Positions 1-6,669 of a DNA stretch of 12,960 bases are shown here, in pieces (position 1 is the first letter of the stretch; the number at the start of each line of letters is the position of its first letter). Origin of the DNA: Paracoccaceae bacterium (GTDB lineage Bacteria > Pseudomonadota > Alphaproteobacteria > Rhodobacterales > Rhodobacteraceae); the NCBI GenBank assembly GCA_023263735.1, contig JALQUQ010000043.1:1-12960 (forward strand), given 5' to 3'. Below the pieces are notes generated by a model. That model was not told the DNA's origin, did not search any database, and saw only the letters and a program-made list of their open reading frames with translations. The translations under genes were made by a program, and so were the position numbers.

Positions 1-991
1 GGGAAATGAACTTCCCGTGGGAGCCCGATGCGATCAGGATGGTCTCACCCACAAGCACTGGCTCTGGCACGGCATCATGGGTATGACCGGTCAGGATCAC
101 ATCAATGCCCTTGACCCGGCTGACCATCTTGCGATCGACGTCGAAACCGTTGTGCGACAGGCATACGACCAAATCGGCCCCCGCGGCGCGCACCTCATCC
201 ACCATTTCCTGCATCCGCTCTTCACGAATGCCAAAGGAATATTCGGGGAACATCCATTTCGGGTTGGCAATCGGCATATAGGGGAAGGCTTGGCCAATGA
301 CCGCGATCTTGACCCCACCGCGTTCAAAGAACTGATAGGGTTCAAACGCCGGCTCATCCCATTCGGCGTCAAAGATATTTGCGCCAAGGAAGGGGAAGTT
401 CAGCTGGGTTTCGACGATCTCCTTGACCCGTTCTGTGCCATAGGTCCATTCCCAATGGCTGGTCATCGCCTCGACCCCCAAGGCGTTCATCACATTGACC
501 ACGTCCTGCCCCTTGGTCAGGAAGCTGGTCATCGACCCGTGCCAGGTGTCGCCGCCATCCAGCAGCAGGGCATCAGGGCGGGCTGCGCGAATGGATTTAA
601 CCACAGTGGCCACACGGTCCATCCCGCCCATCTTGCCATAGGCCTTGCCCAAAGAGGTGAAATCCTCATAGGTCAGCGCATAAGCTTCGGGTGATTGGGG
701 CGTCAGATTGAACATCTTGACGAAGTCTTTGCCCACGACATGGGGCGGAACACCCTTTGCGGCACCGACGCCAATGTTCCATTCCGGCTCGCGGAACCAG
801 ATTGGTTTGAGTTGGGCATGGATGTCGGTGATATGGATCAGCGTGACATTTCCAAAGTCATCGAATTGCAAAAGCTGATCTTGGGTCAGCGCCTGCTGGG
901 CTGCCAATTTCGACCAGTTGCCAACGCCTGAGACGCCATATATCGCCGATGCCGCGACCGAGGCTTGAAGGAATTCGCGCCTGCTGATCAT
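1..991 (-). CDS. soxB: SoxB, thiosulfohydrolase of the Sox complex (3' part beyond the window)
   Basis: SoxB is the periplasmic di-manganese enzyme that hydrolyses sulfate from the S-thiosulfonate bound to SoxYZ. It belongs to the 5'-nucleotidase/calcineurin-like metallophosphatase fold. The first 330 codons are present; the family is about 560 residues, so the C-terminal domain lies beyond position 1. The start ATG (991-989) follows GGGAGA. The N-terminus has a Tat signal, SRREFLQASVAASA. Metal-site motifs read in order: TDIHAQ (residues 55-60), DGGDTWHGS (145-153), SHWEWTYG (178-185), LSHNGFD (278-284) and GHTHD (302-306). The usual glycine of the GHWE motif is serine here. soxA lies 122 bp upstream on the same strand, with no obvious terminator between them. 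Identification is secure; the stop codon cannot be seen. Confidence 0.96.
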   Translation of the reverse strand, partial: MISRREFLQASVAASAIYGVSGVGNWSKLAAQQALTQDQLLQFDDFGNVTLIHITDIHAQLKPIWFREPEWNIGVGAAKGVPPHVVGKDFVKMFNLTPQSPEAYALTYEDFTSLGKAYGKMGGMDRVATVVKSIRAARPDALLLDGGDTWHGSMTSFLTKGQDVVNVMNALGVEAMTSHWEWTYGTERVKEIVETQLNFPFLGANIFDAEWDEPAFEPYQFFERGGVKIAVIGQAFPYMPIANPKWMFPEYSFGIREERMQEMVDEVRAAGADLVVCLSHNGFDVDRKMVSRVKGIDVILTGHTHDAVPEPVLVGETILIASGSHGKFIS

Positions 992-1113
992 CCGGTTTTC
1001 TCCCTGCCTTGCGGCCGCAGACTGCCGTTCGCGCGAGCGCGTTGGGCAATATGCGGCTGTGTAAAAATGGACAAACGAATGTGGGGCCGCCGCAAGACAG
1101 CGACCCCAGAGTT

Positions 1114-1974
1114 TCAGTGACGAACGCCGACGCCTTCGATTCCAAGCCCGTTGCCGCGCGATGCGACATAAAGCTCAAGCGCCTTGAACTCCTCCGACCC
1201 TGCCTTGAACGTTTCCGCCCGGGTATCGCGCACGCAACCGACAAAACGCTGCTGCGCTGTGACCAAGGCCGCATCTTTCAAGCGGTACACGGGGAAGCCT
1301 GACACCTGCCCTTGCGAGAGATGGTCTGCGCGGATGTAATTGCCAGCGTTGTCTTCGTGGCAATTTGCGCAGGACATTTCCAACTGGCCATAGCGGGTGT
1401 AGTAGATTTCCTTGCCCTTGGCGTAGAATTCCGCAGCCGGACCGTCGATGGCCACATTCACCACTTCACCGCGCGATTGAACGGCGATCAGGGCCAACAT
1501 GTTTTTCATGTCACCCGAGGTTAGGCCCCAAGCTTCCAGCCCCATACGCTCGGTCACGCAGCCGTTGATCAGATCTTCCATGATCTGAAGCTTGCCGTCA
1601 GCCGAGACGCGCGGTGTGGTGGCGCGCAGGCCCTTCATCGACTCGGGGCCGTTGTGGCAACTCGCACAGGATTCGCCGTTCTTGCCCATGGGTTCGTTCC
1701 ACTTGTCGAGCCCCAGATCCACATAGACCATTGCGGGGTTGTCAAAGTCGTCACGCTCCATGTCGCGTGTATCGGGGTCGCGGAACAGCCATCCCGAATA
1801 GACCGTGGTCAAAGCGCCATCCAGATGGGCGGCGGCTGGCGCGCTGGTTACGATCGACATCGAACCGGCTTCGGTTTCGATATCCAGCGCGTCTTCGGCC
1901 GGATCTGCATAAGCCATGCCCGACAGGGCAAGGCAAAGGGCCGTCGTGGCCAGTGTTTTGATATGGCTTCGCAT
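1114..1974 (-). CDS. soxA: SoxA, di-heme cytochrome c subunit of the SoxXA L-cysteine S-thiosulfotransferase
   Basis: SoxA pairs with SoxX in the periplasm and oxidatively joins thiosulfate to the SoxY carrier cysteine, passing electrons to cytochrome c. The 286-residue precursor has a Sec signal peptide ending near AYA-DPAED (residue 23). Two heme c motifs are visible: CASCH (103-107) and CANCH (202-206). This is therefore the di-heme form typical of alphaproteobacteria, not the mono-heme form. C139 in NGCV is the likely distal ligand of the first heme. C247 in FVGCVRDTRAE matches the active-site cysteine, known in homologues as a cysteine persulfide heme ligand. The ATG at 1974 follows GGGAGGAAA. 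soxZ ends 30 bp upstream and soxB starts 122 bp downstream, so co-transcription is likely. Confidence 0.97.
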   Translation of the reverse strand: MRSHIKTLATTALCLALSGMAYADPAEDALDIETEAGSMSIVTSAPAAAHLDGALTTVYSGWLFRDPDTRDMERDDFDNPAMVYVDLGLDKWNEPMGKNGESCASCHNGPESMKGLRATTPRVSADGKLQIMEDLINGCVTERMGLEAWGLTSGDMKNMLALIAVQSRGEVVNVAIDGPAAEFYAKGKEIYYTRYGQLEMSCANCHEDNAGNYIRADHLSQGQVSGFPVYRLKDAALVTAQQRFVGCVRDTRAETFKAGSEEFKALELYVASRGNGLGIEGVGVRH

Positions 1975-2004
1975 CGTGTTTCCTCCCTTGGCTCTCTACG
2001 ATGC

Positions 2005-2334
2005 TCAGGCGACTTCGATCGGCTTTACGTCTTCGTAGACGGAGCCGTCATCATCATACCAGGTGAACTTGAATTCGCCCGATGCATCGACCTTGGCAGT
2101 GAATTCGAAATAGGGGTTCGTCGAGATCGCCGGTTCAAGGGTCACATCGATGACATTTGCACCACCCAGATCACAGGTGAACCGGTTGATGATCGAACGC
2201 GGAATGAGGTTCCCATCCTTGTCCTTGCGCTGGCCCGATTCCATCTGGTGGCTGATCAGGGCCTTGATCGTGATAACCTCGCCAGCTTTGGCCGACTTGG
2301 GAACTTTCACGCGGGGTTTTGCGTCTTTTGCCAT
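2005..2334 (-). CDS. soxZ: SoxZ, sulfur-carrier scaffold subunit of SoxYZ
   Basis: SoxZ is the immunoglobulin-like partner of SoxY; the heterodimer carries the sulfur intermediates between SoxXA, SoxB and SoxCD in the periplasm. The protein is 109 residues, the normal family length. Typical SoxZ segments are present: KPRVKVPKSAKAGEVITIK near the N-terminus, LISHQMESGQRKD (residues 27-39), IPRSIINRF, and a C-terminal TWYDDDGSVYED. It has no signal peptide and no cysteine in the SoxY swinging-arm position; in known systems SoxZ is exported together with Tat-targeted SoxY. The ATG at 2334 follows AGGAGA. soxY ends 23 bp upstream and soxA starts 30 bp downstream. Confidence 0.97.
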   Translation of the reverse strand: MAKDAKPRVKVPKSAKAGEVITIKALISHQMESGQRKDKDGNLIPRSIINRFTCDLGGANVIDVTLEPAISTNPYFEFTAKVDASGEFKFTWYDDDGSVYEDVKPIEVA

Positions 2335-2357
2335 GTTCTGTCTCCTGTTCCCAAACC

Positions 2358-2777
2358 TCAGCCGCCGCAGCCGCCGATGGTGACTTTGATCGTTGCGGAT
2401 GCTTGCAGGATGGACCCATCGGCCATTTTGGCCAGAGCGACGACATCCTGCGTCTTTGCAAGGCGAATGCGGGTCGCGGCCATTTGGCTGCCAGCGGCAG
2501 GCCCAAAGGTAAAGGTCGCAACGGCGGGTTCGGGGTTGCCCGCCGCCAAGATCATGATCGCAACGGCACCCGGTGCATCGACGCTGACCGGAACAGTGTT
2601 TCCGTTCTCGGCGATTTCCGGGGCGGTCAGGGTCAGGCCGCCCGAACCGGGAGCGGCGCCACCGGTAAAGTCAGCCGTCAGTTCATCGACAGTCTTTGCG
2701 AAGAGCGGGTTCGCCAGAGTGGCGGTCGCAAGACCACCAAGGCCGGCCCACAGAGCTTCGCGTCTGGAAAGTTTCAT
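2358..2777 (-). CDS. soxY: SoxY, thiosulfate-carrying subunit of SoxYZ
   Basis: SoxY carries covalently bound sulfur intermediates on a cysteine near its flexible C-terminus while the other Sox enzymes work on them. The sequence ends in IGGCGG, the family's swinging arm, with the carrier cysteine at residue 137 of 139. The N-terminus is a Tat signal (KLSRREALWAGLGGLA) with a cleavage region near LFA-KTV. I place the start at the ATG at 2777, because AGGAG stands 6 bases upstream and the Tat motif then sits at residues 4-6. The frame stays open to a GTG at 2807, overlapping the soxX stop, and an ATG at 2783, but both would lengthen the n-region without a better ribosome-binding site. It lies between soxX and soxZ in one tightly packed unit. 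Confidence 0.97.
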   Translation of the reverse strand: MKLSRREALWAGLGGLATATLANPLFAKTVDELTADFTGGAAPGSGGLTLTAPEIAENGNTVPVSVDAPGAVAIMILAAGNPEPAVATFTFGPAAGSQMAATRIRLAKTQDVVALAKMADGSILQASATIKVTIGGCGG

Positions 2778-2803
2778 GTGCATCTCCTGTGTCTTTTCGT
2801 CCG

Positions 2804-3277
2804 TCACTCTTTCAGGGTCAGCAGATAGGCGACGACGTCCTCGATCTGCTGAGCTTCAAGAATGGGGGGAAGGTTTTCTGGGGCGGCCTTGCCGGTGTAG
2901 GCATCGCCGGGACGGGTGAAACCGGTCGTCTTGTAGAAGGCTGGCATGAACGAGCCTTCGAAGGTCATCTTTGCGTTGGCGACGATTCCGCGAAGTTGCG
3001 CCTCTTCGTAGCGGCTTGCAACGCCGTCAAGCGGTGGGGCGATGGTGCCTTGGAACGGGACATCGGGCATGGCCGCAATCTGATGGCAGGCGACGCAGTT
3101 ACCCTGTGGCCGCGATGTCATGATCTTTGCGCCATTCGCGGCATCGCCCGGTGTTCCGGTCAACGATTGTGCCACGGCGCCATCGACAAACGCGACATCG
3201 GCGGGCGCTGTTTCACTCAATACTGGGCTGGCCGCAGCCAACAAGACTGCGGTCGCCAGCAATGCTTGGCGAGTCAT
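2804..3277 (-). CDS. soxX: SoxX, mono-heme cytochrome c subunit of SoxXA
   Basis: SoxX forms the SoxXA heterodimer with SoxA and relays electrons from cysteine-thiosulfate formation to the respiratory cytochrome c pool. The 157-residue precursor begins with a Sec signal peptide (residues 1-21, MTRQALLATAVLLAAASPVL). One heme c motif, CVACH, lies at residues 61-65. The likely methionine axial ligand is M111 in SFMPAFY. The C-terminal helix (QQIEDVVAYLLTLK) is typical of class I cytochromes. The start at 3277 follows GGGAGGATCACA. It is the first gene after a 118-bp AT-rich gap behind soxW, which holds candidate SoxR dyads, so it may have its own regulated promoter in addition to readthrough from soxVW. 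Confidence 0.96.
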   Translation of the reverse strand: MTRQALLATAVLLAAASPVLSETAPADVAFVDGAVAQSLTGTPGDAANGAKIMTSRPQGNCVACHQIAAMPDVPFQGTIAPPLDGVASRYEEAQLRGIVANAKMTFEGSFMPAFYKTTGFTRPGDAYTGKAAPENLPPILEAQQIEDVVAYLLTLKE

Positions 3278-3400
3278 TGTGATCCTCCCGAATTTCTCCC
3301 TGGGTCAACGATAAACCCGACTGGACGCGCAATGCAATAGGAATATATGGATTCGTGAATATTACTATGTATCTTGATAATTATATGATTTTAAATCATT
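3278..3400 (-). promoter_or_regulatory. soxW-soxX intergenic region with candidate SoxR operators and soxX promoter
   Basis: This AT-rich stretch separates soxW from soxX. Three dyads are visible: ATTCGTGAAT (3351-3360, 4-bp arms round GT); GATAATTATATG (3376-3387), which matches 10 of 12 bases of the GATATTTATATC palindrome in the soxS-soxV gap; and ATGATTTTAAATCAT (3385-3399, 7-bp arms round one T), which overlaps the soxW stop codon. A possible -10 box on the minus strand, TATATT (3347-3342), lies about 65 bp before the soxX ATG and next to ATTCGTGAAT. SoxR of a related sox cluster is known to bind this intergenic region. That this protein binds here is inference. Confidence 0.5.
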
Positions 3401-3974
3401 TATCAGCATTCACACGGCTGGCTAGGTACTTCTGGAAGTGCTCACCCGACTCGTATCCGCGATCTTTCACCCAAGTCAAAAGGGCCGAGGTCGTCCCCTT
3501 TCCAAAGGCGCCCGGCATCATGGCAACGGCAACTTCGGGTGCGGTTACACCTTCGGGGGCCTCTTCTGGGAGAAAGATCAAGGTCGGAGTGAACAGCACG
3601 CCCCATTTCGCTGCCATGTCCTTTTCCGACAGGGTCTCGCCGTCCAGATCGGTCACCTCGACATCGCCGAACAGGTTCAGTTGAACGACGAAGTAATTGT
3701 CGCGGATCAGCGCGTCGATTTCGGGGTCGGGGAACACCTCTTCATGCATCTTTGTGCAATAGATGCAGCCCCGCTGCTCTACGATCAGCATCAGGCGTTT
3801 GCCCTCGGCGTTCGCTTCGCCCAGATCCTCTCGAAGGTCCTTGAACGTGTTGCGCAGCCAATCCGGTTTGTGCAGGCCATCGTCGCCCAGTTCTGATGCC
3901 ACGGCGGGAAAGGCGAAGAGAGCGGAAATCATCAAAGCACGAAGGAATTTCATGATGGGGGTCCTCGACATCAT
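3396..3974 (-). CDS. soxW: SoxW, periplasmic thioredoxin of the sox cluster
   Basis: SoxW is a thioredoxin-fold protein that receives electrons from SoxV and reduces periplasmic Sox components. The 192-residue reading has a signal peptide ending near AVA-SEL (residue 27) and a redox site CIYC (residues 70-73), followed by TKMHEEVFPDPEI, typical of SoxW/thioredoxin-like_7 proteins. A cis-proline loop, FTPTLIF, lies near residues 128-134. Two starts compete. The ATG at 3974 overlaps the soxV stop as ATGA but has no clear ribosome-binding site. The ATG at 3953 (residue 8, MKFLRALMISA) has GAGG 9 bases upstream and gives a more standard signal peptide. Translational coupling with soxV fits either. 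Family assignment is firm; the start is not. Confidence 0.93.
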   Translation of the reverse strand: MMSRTPIMKFLRALMISALFAFPAVASELGDDGLHKPDWLRNTFKDLREDLGEANAEGKRLMLIVEQRGCIYCTKMHEEVFPDPEIDALIRDNYFVVQLNLFGDVEVTDLDGETLSEKDMAAKWGVLFTPTLIFLPEEAPEGVTAPEVAVAMMPGAFGKGTTSALLTWVKDRGYESGEHFQKYLASRVNADK

Positions 3975-4708
3975 TTGAGGGTGGCCGACCAGTCAAAGTT
4001 TTCGATCAGCCATTGTGACAGGTACGAAACGGAATTCGTTGCGATGAGAATTGCAAAGAGGATCAGCATCACGCCCATGACCTTTTCGACATGATGCATC
4101 AGGCCGCGATGTCGCGAGATCCAAAGCAAGAAGGGTTGAGCAAAGAGCGAGGCCACCACAAATGGTGCCGTCATCGCCAGACCAAAGACCAGAACCAAGG
4201 TTGTGCCCTGAACCAAAGTTTCCTTGGTTGCAGCGATCATAAGGATGCTTGTCAGGACAGGGCCGACGCACGCCGTCCATCCAAAGCCAAAGGAAAGACC
4301 CATCAAATAGGCGCCCAGCACGGATTTCGGATCGGTCTTGCTTTGTACTCGGGCCTCGCGCAGCAGAAAGGGAATGCGCAATATGCCCAGAAAATGCAGG
4401 CCGAAGACAAAGATCAGCAGTGCTGCACCTTGGGTCAGCACATCGCGCCATTCCCGAAAGGCTTGGCCAGCAGCCGTTGCGCCAAGGCCCATCAAACCAA
4501 AGATCGTGGTCACGCCAAAGGCAAAAAACAGCGCCTGATAGAAAAGCCGACGCTGCGCTCCGGGCGCGATTTGGCCACCCGCCCGCAATTCGGAAACGGA
4601 AATGCCCCCGAGGTAGCCAAAATAGAAGGGCACCATCGGCAAGACGCAGGGAGAGAAAAACGCAAGCAATCCGGCAAGAGCGGCGCCACCGAAACTGATC
4701 TCGAGCAT
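3971..4708 (-). CDS. soxV: SoxV, CcdA-family transmembrane thiol-disulfide transporter
   Basis: SoxV belongs to the CcdA/DsbD-beta family and moves electrons from cytoplasmic thioredoxin across the inner membrane to SoxW and related thioredoxins. The 245 residues form about six hydrophobic helices. The paired redox cysteines are C21 in FFSPCVLPMVPFY and C147 in GWTACVGPVL, both in the expected family motifs. I start at the ATG at 4708 because GAGGGGGGAAAT lies directly upstream and helix 1 then begins at residue 5. An upstream in-frame ATG at 4756 would add 16 charged residues and lies inside the divergent promoter region. The 3' end overlaps soxW by ATGA. A TTGACA (4792-4787, minus strand) followed by AT-rich DNA is the likely promoter. 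Confidence 0.96.
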   Translation of the reverse strand: MLEISFGGAALAGLLAFFSPCVLPMVPFYFGYLGGISVSELRAGGQIAPGAQRRLFYQALFFAFGVTTIFGLMGLGATAAGQAFREWRDVLTQGAALLIFVFGLHFLGILRIPFLLREARVQSKTDPKSVLGAYLMGLSFGFGWTACVGPVLTSILMIAATKETLVQGTTLVLVFGLAMTAPFVVASLFAQPFLLWISRHRGLMHHVEKVMGVMLILFAILIATNSVSYLSQWLIENFDWSATLK

Positions 4709-4736
4709 ATTTCCCCCCTCGACATGCTTTCGCTGG

Positions 4737-4792
4737 CTTTCAGCGAAGGATGGCATATATTATGATATTTATATCTTTATGGGGTCTGTCAA
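4737..4792. promoter_or_regulatory. soxS-soxV divergent promoter region with candidate SoxR operator
   Basis: The only short gap between the two divergent transcription units holds the perfect palindrome GATATTTATATC (4764-4775) inside a long AT-rich run. On the minus strand a consensus -35, TTGACA (4792-4787), points to a soxV -10 of the AATATC/TATCAT kind at 4769-4762. On the plus strand TATGAT (4761-4766) is a good -10 for soxS, with a weak -35 near 4737-4743; this predicts a transcript start near 4773, before the soxS ATG at 4794. Both -10 boxes overlap the palindrome, as expected for a repressor site. SoxR binding to the soxS-soxV gap is known in related bacteria; here it is inferred. 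Confidence 0.6.
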
Positions 4793-4793
4793 C

Positions 4794-5144
4794 ATGGCTC
4801 GTTTCCTTGCAACGATTTTCGCCCTGCTGCCATTTGCAGCCGTCGCCGAAACCAATCTCGTGATGTTCGAGCGGGTGGGCTGTCAGTATTGCGCGCAGTG
4901 GAATGAAGAGGTGGGGCCGGAGTACGCGCAGACAGATGAAGGTCGATCAGCCCCGCTGGTTCGGCTGGATGTGAATGCCGACCTGCCCGCAGACATGCGC
5001 CTGACCTCGCGCCCGGTCTATACGCCAACCTTTGTTCTGGTGAAAGACGGTCAGGAAGTTGGGCGGATCGAGGGCTATCCGGGCGAGGATTTCTTTTGGC
5101 CGATGTTGGGCCAATTGTTGAGCCAAACCAAGGACTCTGGGTAA
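4794..5144 (+). CDS. soxS: SoxS, periplasmic thioredoxin-like reductant of SoxYZ
   Basis: SoxS is a small periplasmic thioredoxin reported in Paracoccus to keep the SoxY carrier cysteine in its active, reduced form. The 116-residue protein has a signal peptide (ARFLATIFALLPFAAVA, cleavage near residue 18) and a redox site CQYC at residues 30-33, followed by AQWNEEVGPEY. The cis-proline loop is YTPTFVLV. I choose the ATG at 4794: GGGG lies 9 bases upstream and the predicted transcript start is near 4773. An in-frame ATG at 4779 would add MGSVN but has no ribosome-binding site. soxR follows after 87 bp on the same strand. The protein clearly differs from SoxW, its longer counterpart in the divergent unit. 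Confidence 0.92.
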   Translation: MARFLATIFALLPFAAVAETNLVMFERVGCQYCAQWNEEVGPEYAQTDEGRSAPLVRLDVNADLPADMRLTSRPVYTPTFVLVKDGQEVGRIEGYPGEDFFWPMLGQLLSQTKDSG

Positions 5145-5231
5145 AATGCAACCCACCAGAATTGCTTTTCGCGGCGTCTATGGTGCCAGTTGCGTTTCCC
5201 CTTGGAACGGACCAAAGCTGAATGAGCGAGA

Positions 5232-5573
5232 ATGGATGAGGGTGACGTTGTGGACAACCCCGCTCAGGCGGATAGCAAAGGTGTTGAGGACTTGGTTGCG
5301 CAATCAGAAATTGCAGCCAATTTTCTGAAGGCACTGGGTCACGATGGGCGATTGACCATCCTTTGCCACCTGCTCAGTGGCCCCAAGAGTGTGACCGAAC
5401 TGGAAAATCTGTTGTCGGCACGGCAGGCGGTCGTCAGCCAACAATTGGCGCGCCTGAGACTTGAGGGCATCGTCAGTGCAAGGCGGGACGGTCAGGCGAT
5501 CTTTTATTCGATTCTCGATCCAAAGGCTGCGGAGATCATCGCCGTTCTGGGAAGGTTGTTCTGTAAGACTTAG
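5232..5573 (+). CDS. soxR: SoxR, ArsR-family dithiol repressor of sox genes
   Basis: This is a winged-helix ArsR/SmtB-family repressor of the SoxR/SqrR/BigR group. The 113-residue protein shows FLKALGHDGRLTILCHLLSG (residues 31-50), the recognition helix region SARQAVVSQQLARLRLEGIV (62-81) and the wing RRDGQAIFYSI. Two cysteines, C45 in the third helix region and C111 at the C-terminus, are 66 residues apart. This matches the C41/C107 pair of SqrR, which forms a polysulfide bridge and releases DNA when sulfane sulfur is present. It lacks the metal-binding motif of classical ArsR. The ATG at 5232 has only a weak GAGCGAG upstream; a GTG at 5250 preceded by GAGGGT is a real alternative. It lies between soxS and the transporter gene. 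Confidence 0.92.
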   Translation: MDEGDVVDNPAQADSKGVEDLVAQSEIAANFLKALGHDGRLTILCHLLSGPKSVTELENLLSARQAVVSQQLARLRLEGIVSARRDGQAIFYSILDPKAAEIIAVLGRLFCKT

Positions 5574-5585
5574 ACTGTAGGAAGA

Positions 5586-5603
5586 ACCACCGGGGAGGGT
5601 GGT
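5586..5603 (+). other. Small hairpin between soxR and the transporter gene
   Basis: ACCACC (5586-5591) and GGTGGT (5598-5603) form a 6-bp stem round a G-rich loop, 12 bp after the soxR stop and 19 bp before the transporter ATG. There is no T-run, so it is unlikely to be an efficient terminator. It could be an attenuator, an mRNA stability element or chance. Confidence 0.3.
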
Positions 5604-5622
5604 CTACGGGGGAGGAGAGGGC

Positions 5623-6669
5623 ATGTTTGATCTACCGTTTGGCGCATTGGCTGCGCTGGTTGGTCTGATCGGTGGGGTTGTGCTGGGTTTGGCGGCGCGA
5701 CTGGGGGATTTCTGCACCTTGGGTGCGTTGGAATCAGCGGTCTATGGCAATGATCAAAAGCGCCTTCGCCTTTGGGGGGTTGTGCTGGGTGTCGCGATTC
5801 TGGGAACCCAACTCGGTGCACTCTGGGGCTATGTCGATCTTCAAGGCACGATCTACCATGCGTTTGAATTCAATCCTTGGGCTGCGGTTATCGGCGGGCT
5901 TGTGTTTGGGTATGGCATGGCCTTGGCCGGAAATTGCGGGTTTGGCGCCCTCGTCCGCTTTGGCGGCGGTGATTTGCGGTCCCTTGTTGTTGTGGTCGTG
6001 ATGGGCATCTTTGGCTTTGTCGCGCTGTCGGGCCCGCTTGCCCCCTTGCGGGTTGCGTTGTTTTCGCAACCGTCTGTCGAAGGTCCGGGCGGCATTGTGT
6101 TTGATCTTCAAAGGCTGTTTGGGGTTCCGGCGATCGTCACGATTTTGGGCCTTGCCGCCGCTGCCTTGCTGTGGGGCCTGTCCTATGCGCCGTTGCGAAA
6201 ACGCCCCGGCATGATCGCCTGGGGTGTTGCTGCGGGTCTGGCGGTGGTTTGGTGCTTTGTCGGCACAAGCTATCTGGAAGATGCAAGCCTTGGGGCCATC
6301 CAACCCGAAGGCCCCTCTTTCACAGCACCTGTTGGCCGAACACTCATCTTTTTGATGACATCGACGGCAGGTGGGATCACCTTTTCCGTGGGGGCGGTTG
6401 TCGGGGTCATGGCTGGCGCATTGGCCGGATCAATGATCCGAGGCATGTTCCGGTGGGAGGCCTGTGAAGACCCCCGCGAACTGGGGCGTCAAGTTGGCGG
6501 GGCGGCCTTGATGGGTGTTGGTGGCGTGGTCGCGATGGGATGTTCCGTGGGCCAAGGTGTCTCGGGCATCGCGACTTTGGCTTGGTCGGGCCCGATCACC
6601 TTGGTTTCCATCGGGGTTGGTGCCGTGTTTGGGCTTCGCCGGTTGATCGCAGGGTTTCAGCCAGATTGA
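5623..6669 (+). CDS. YeeE/YedE-family transporter, TsuA-like, likely for thiosulfate or sulfur compounds
   Basis: This polytopic inner-membrane protein (348 residues) belongs to the YeeE/YedE family, whose characterised member TsuA of Spirochaeta thermophila imports thiosulfate through a line of cysteines. Family landmarks are visible: ARLGDFCTLGALESA (C31), AGNCGFGALVRFGGGDLRSL (C105) and MGCSVGQGVSG (C307). The C105-C307 spacing of 202 residues agrees, as I recall it, with that of the essential cysteines in TsuA. About nine or ten hydrophobic segments can be counted. The start at 5623 follows GGAGGAG; a GTG at 5599 is less likely. The gene stands 49 bp after soxR on the same strand, so it is probably co-transcribed with soxSR. 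No TsuB/SirA-like partner is adjacent. Substrate is inferred from family and context. Confidence 0.85.
   Translation: MFDLPFGALAALVGLIGGVVLGLAARLGDFCTLGALESAVYGNDQKRLRLWGVVLGVAILGTQLGALWGYVDLQGTIYHAFEFNPWAAVIGGLVFGYGMALAGNCGFGALVRFGGGDLRSLVVVVVMGIFGFVALSGPLAPLRVALFSQPSVEGPGGIVFDLQRLFGVPAIVTILGLAAAALLWGLSYAPLRKRPGMIAWGVAAGLAVVWCFVGTSYLEDASLGAIQPEGPSFTAPVGRTLIFLMTSTAGGITFSVGAVVGVMAGALAGSMIRGMFRWEACEDPRELGRQVGGAALMGVGGVVAMGCSVGQGVSGIATLAWSGPITLVSIGVGAVFGLRRLIAGFQPD

Noticed and set aside
17..931. Long plus-strand ORFs at 17-694 and 695-931
   Set aside because: They are antisense to soxB, whose minus-strand reading has a Tat signal and all metal motifs; the plus-strand products have no recognisable features.
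1654..2919. A 421-codon plus-strand ORF
   Set aside because: It lies opposite soxA, soxZ, soxY and the end of soxX, all firmly identified. Its length reflects GC-rich codon structure on the other strand.
4091..4765. A 224-codon plus-strand ORF
   Set aside because: It is antisense to soxV. Its product is hydrophilic and basic with no family resemblance, while the soxV reading has paired CcdA motifs.
5146..5328. A 60-codon ORF between soxS and soxR
   Set aside because: It overlaps the soxR coding start in another frame, has no ribosome-binding site of note and resembles nothing known.
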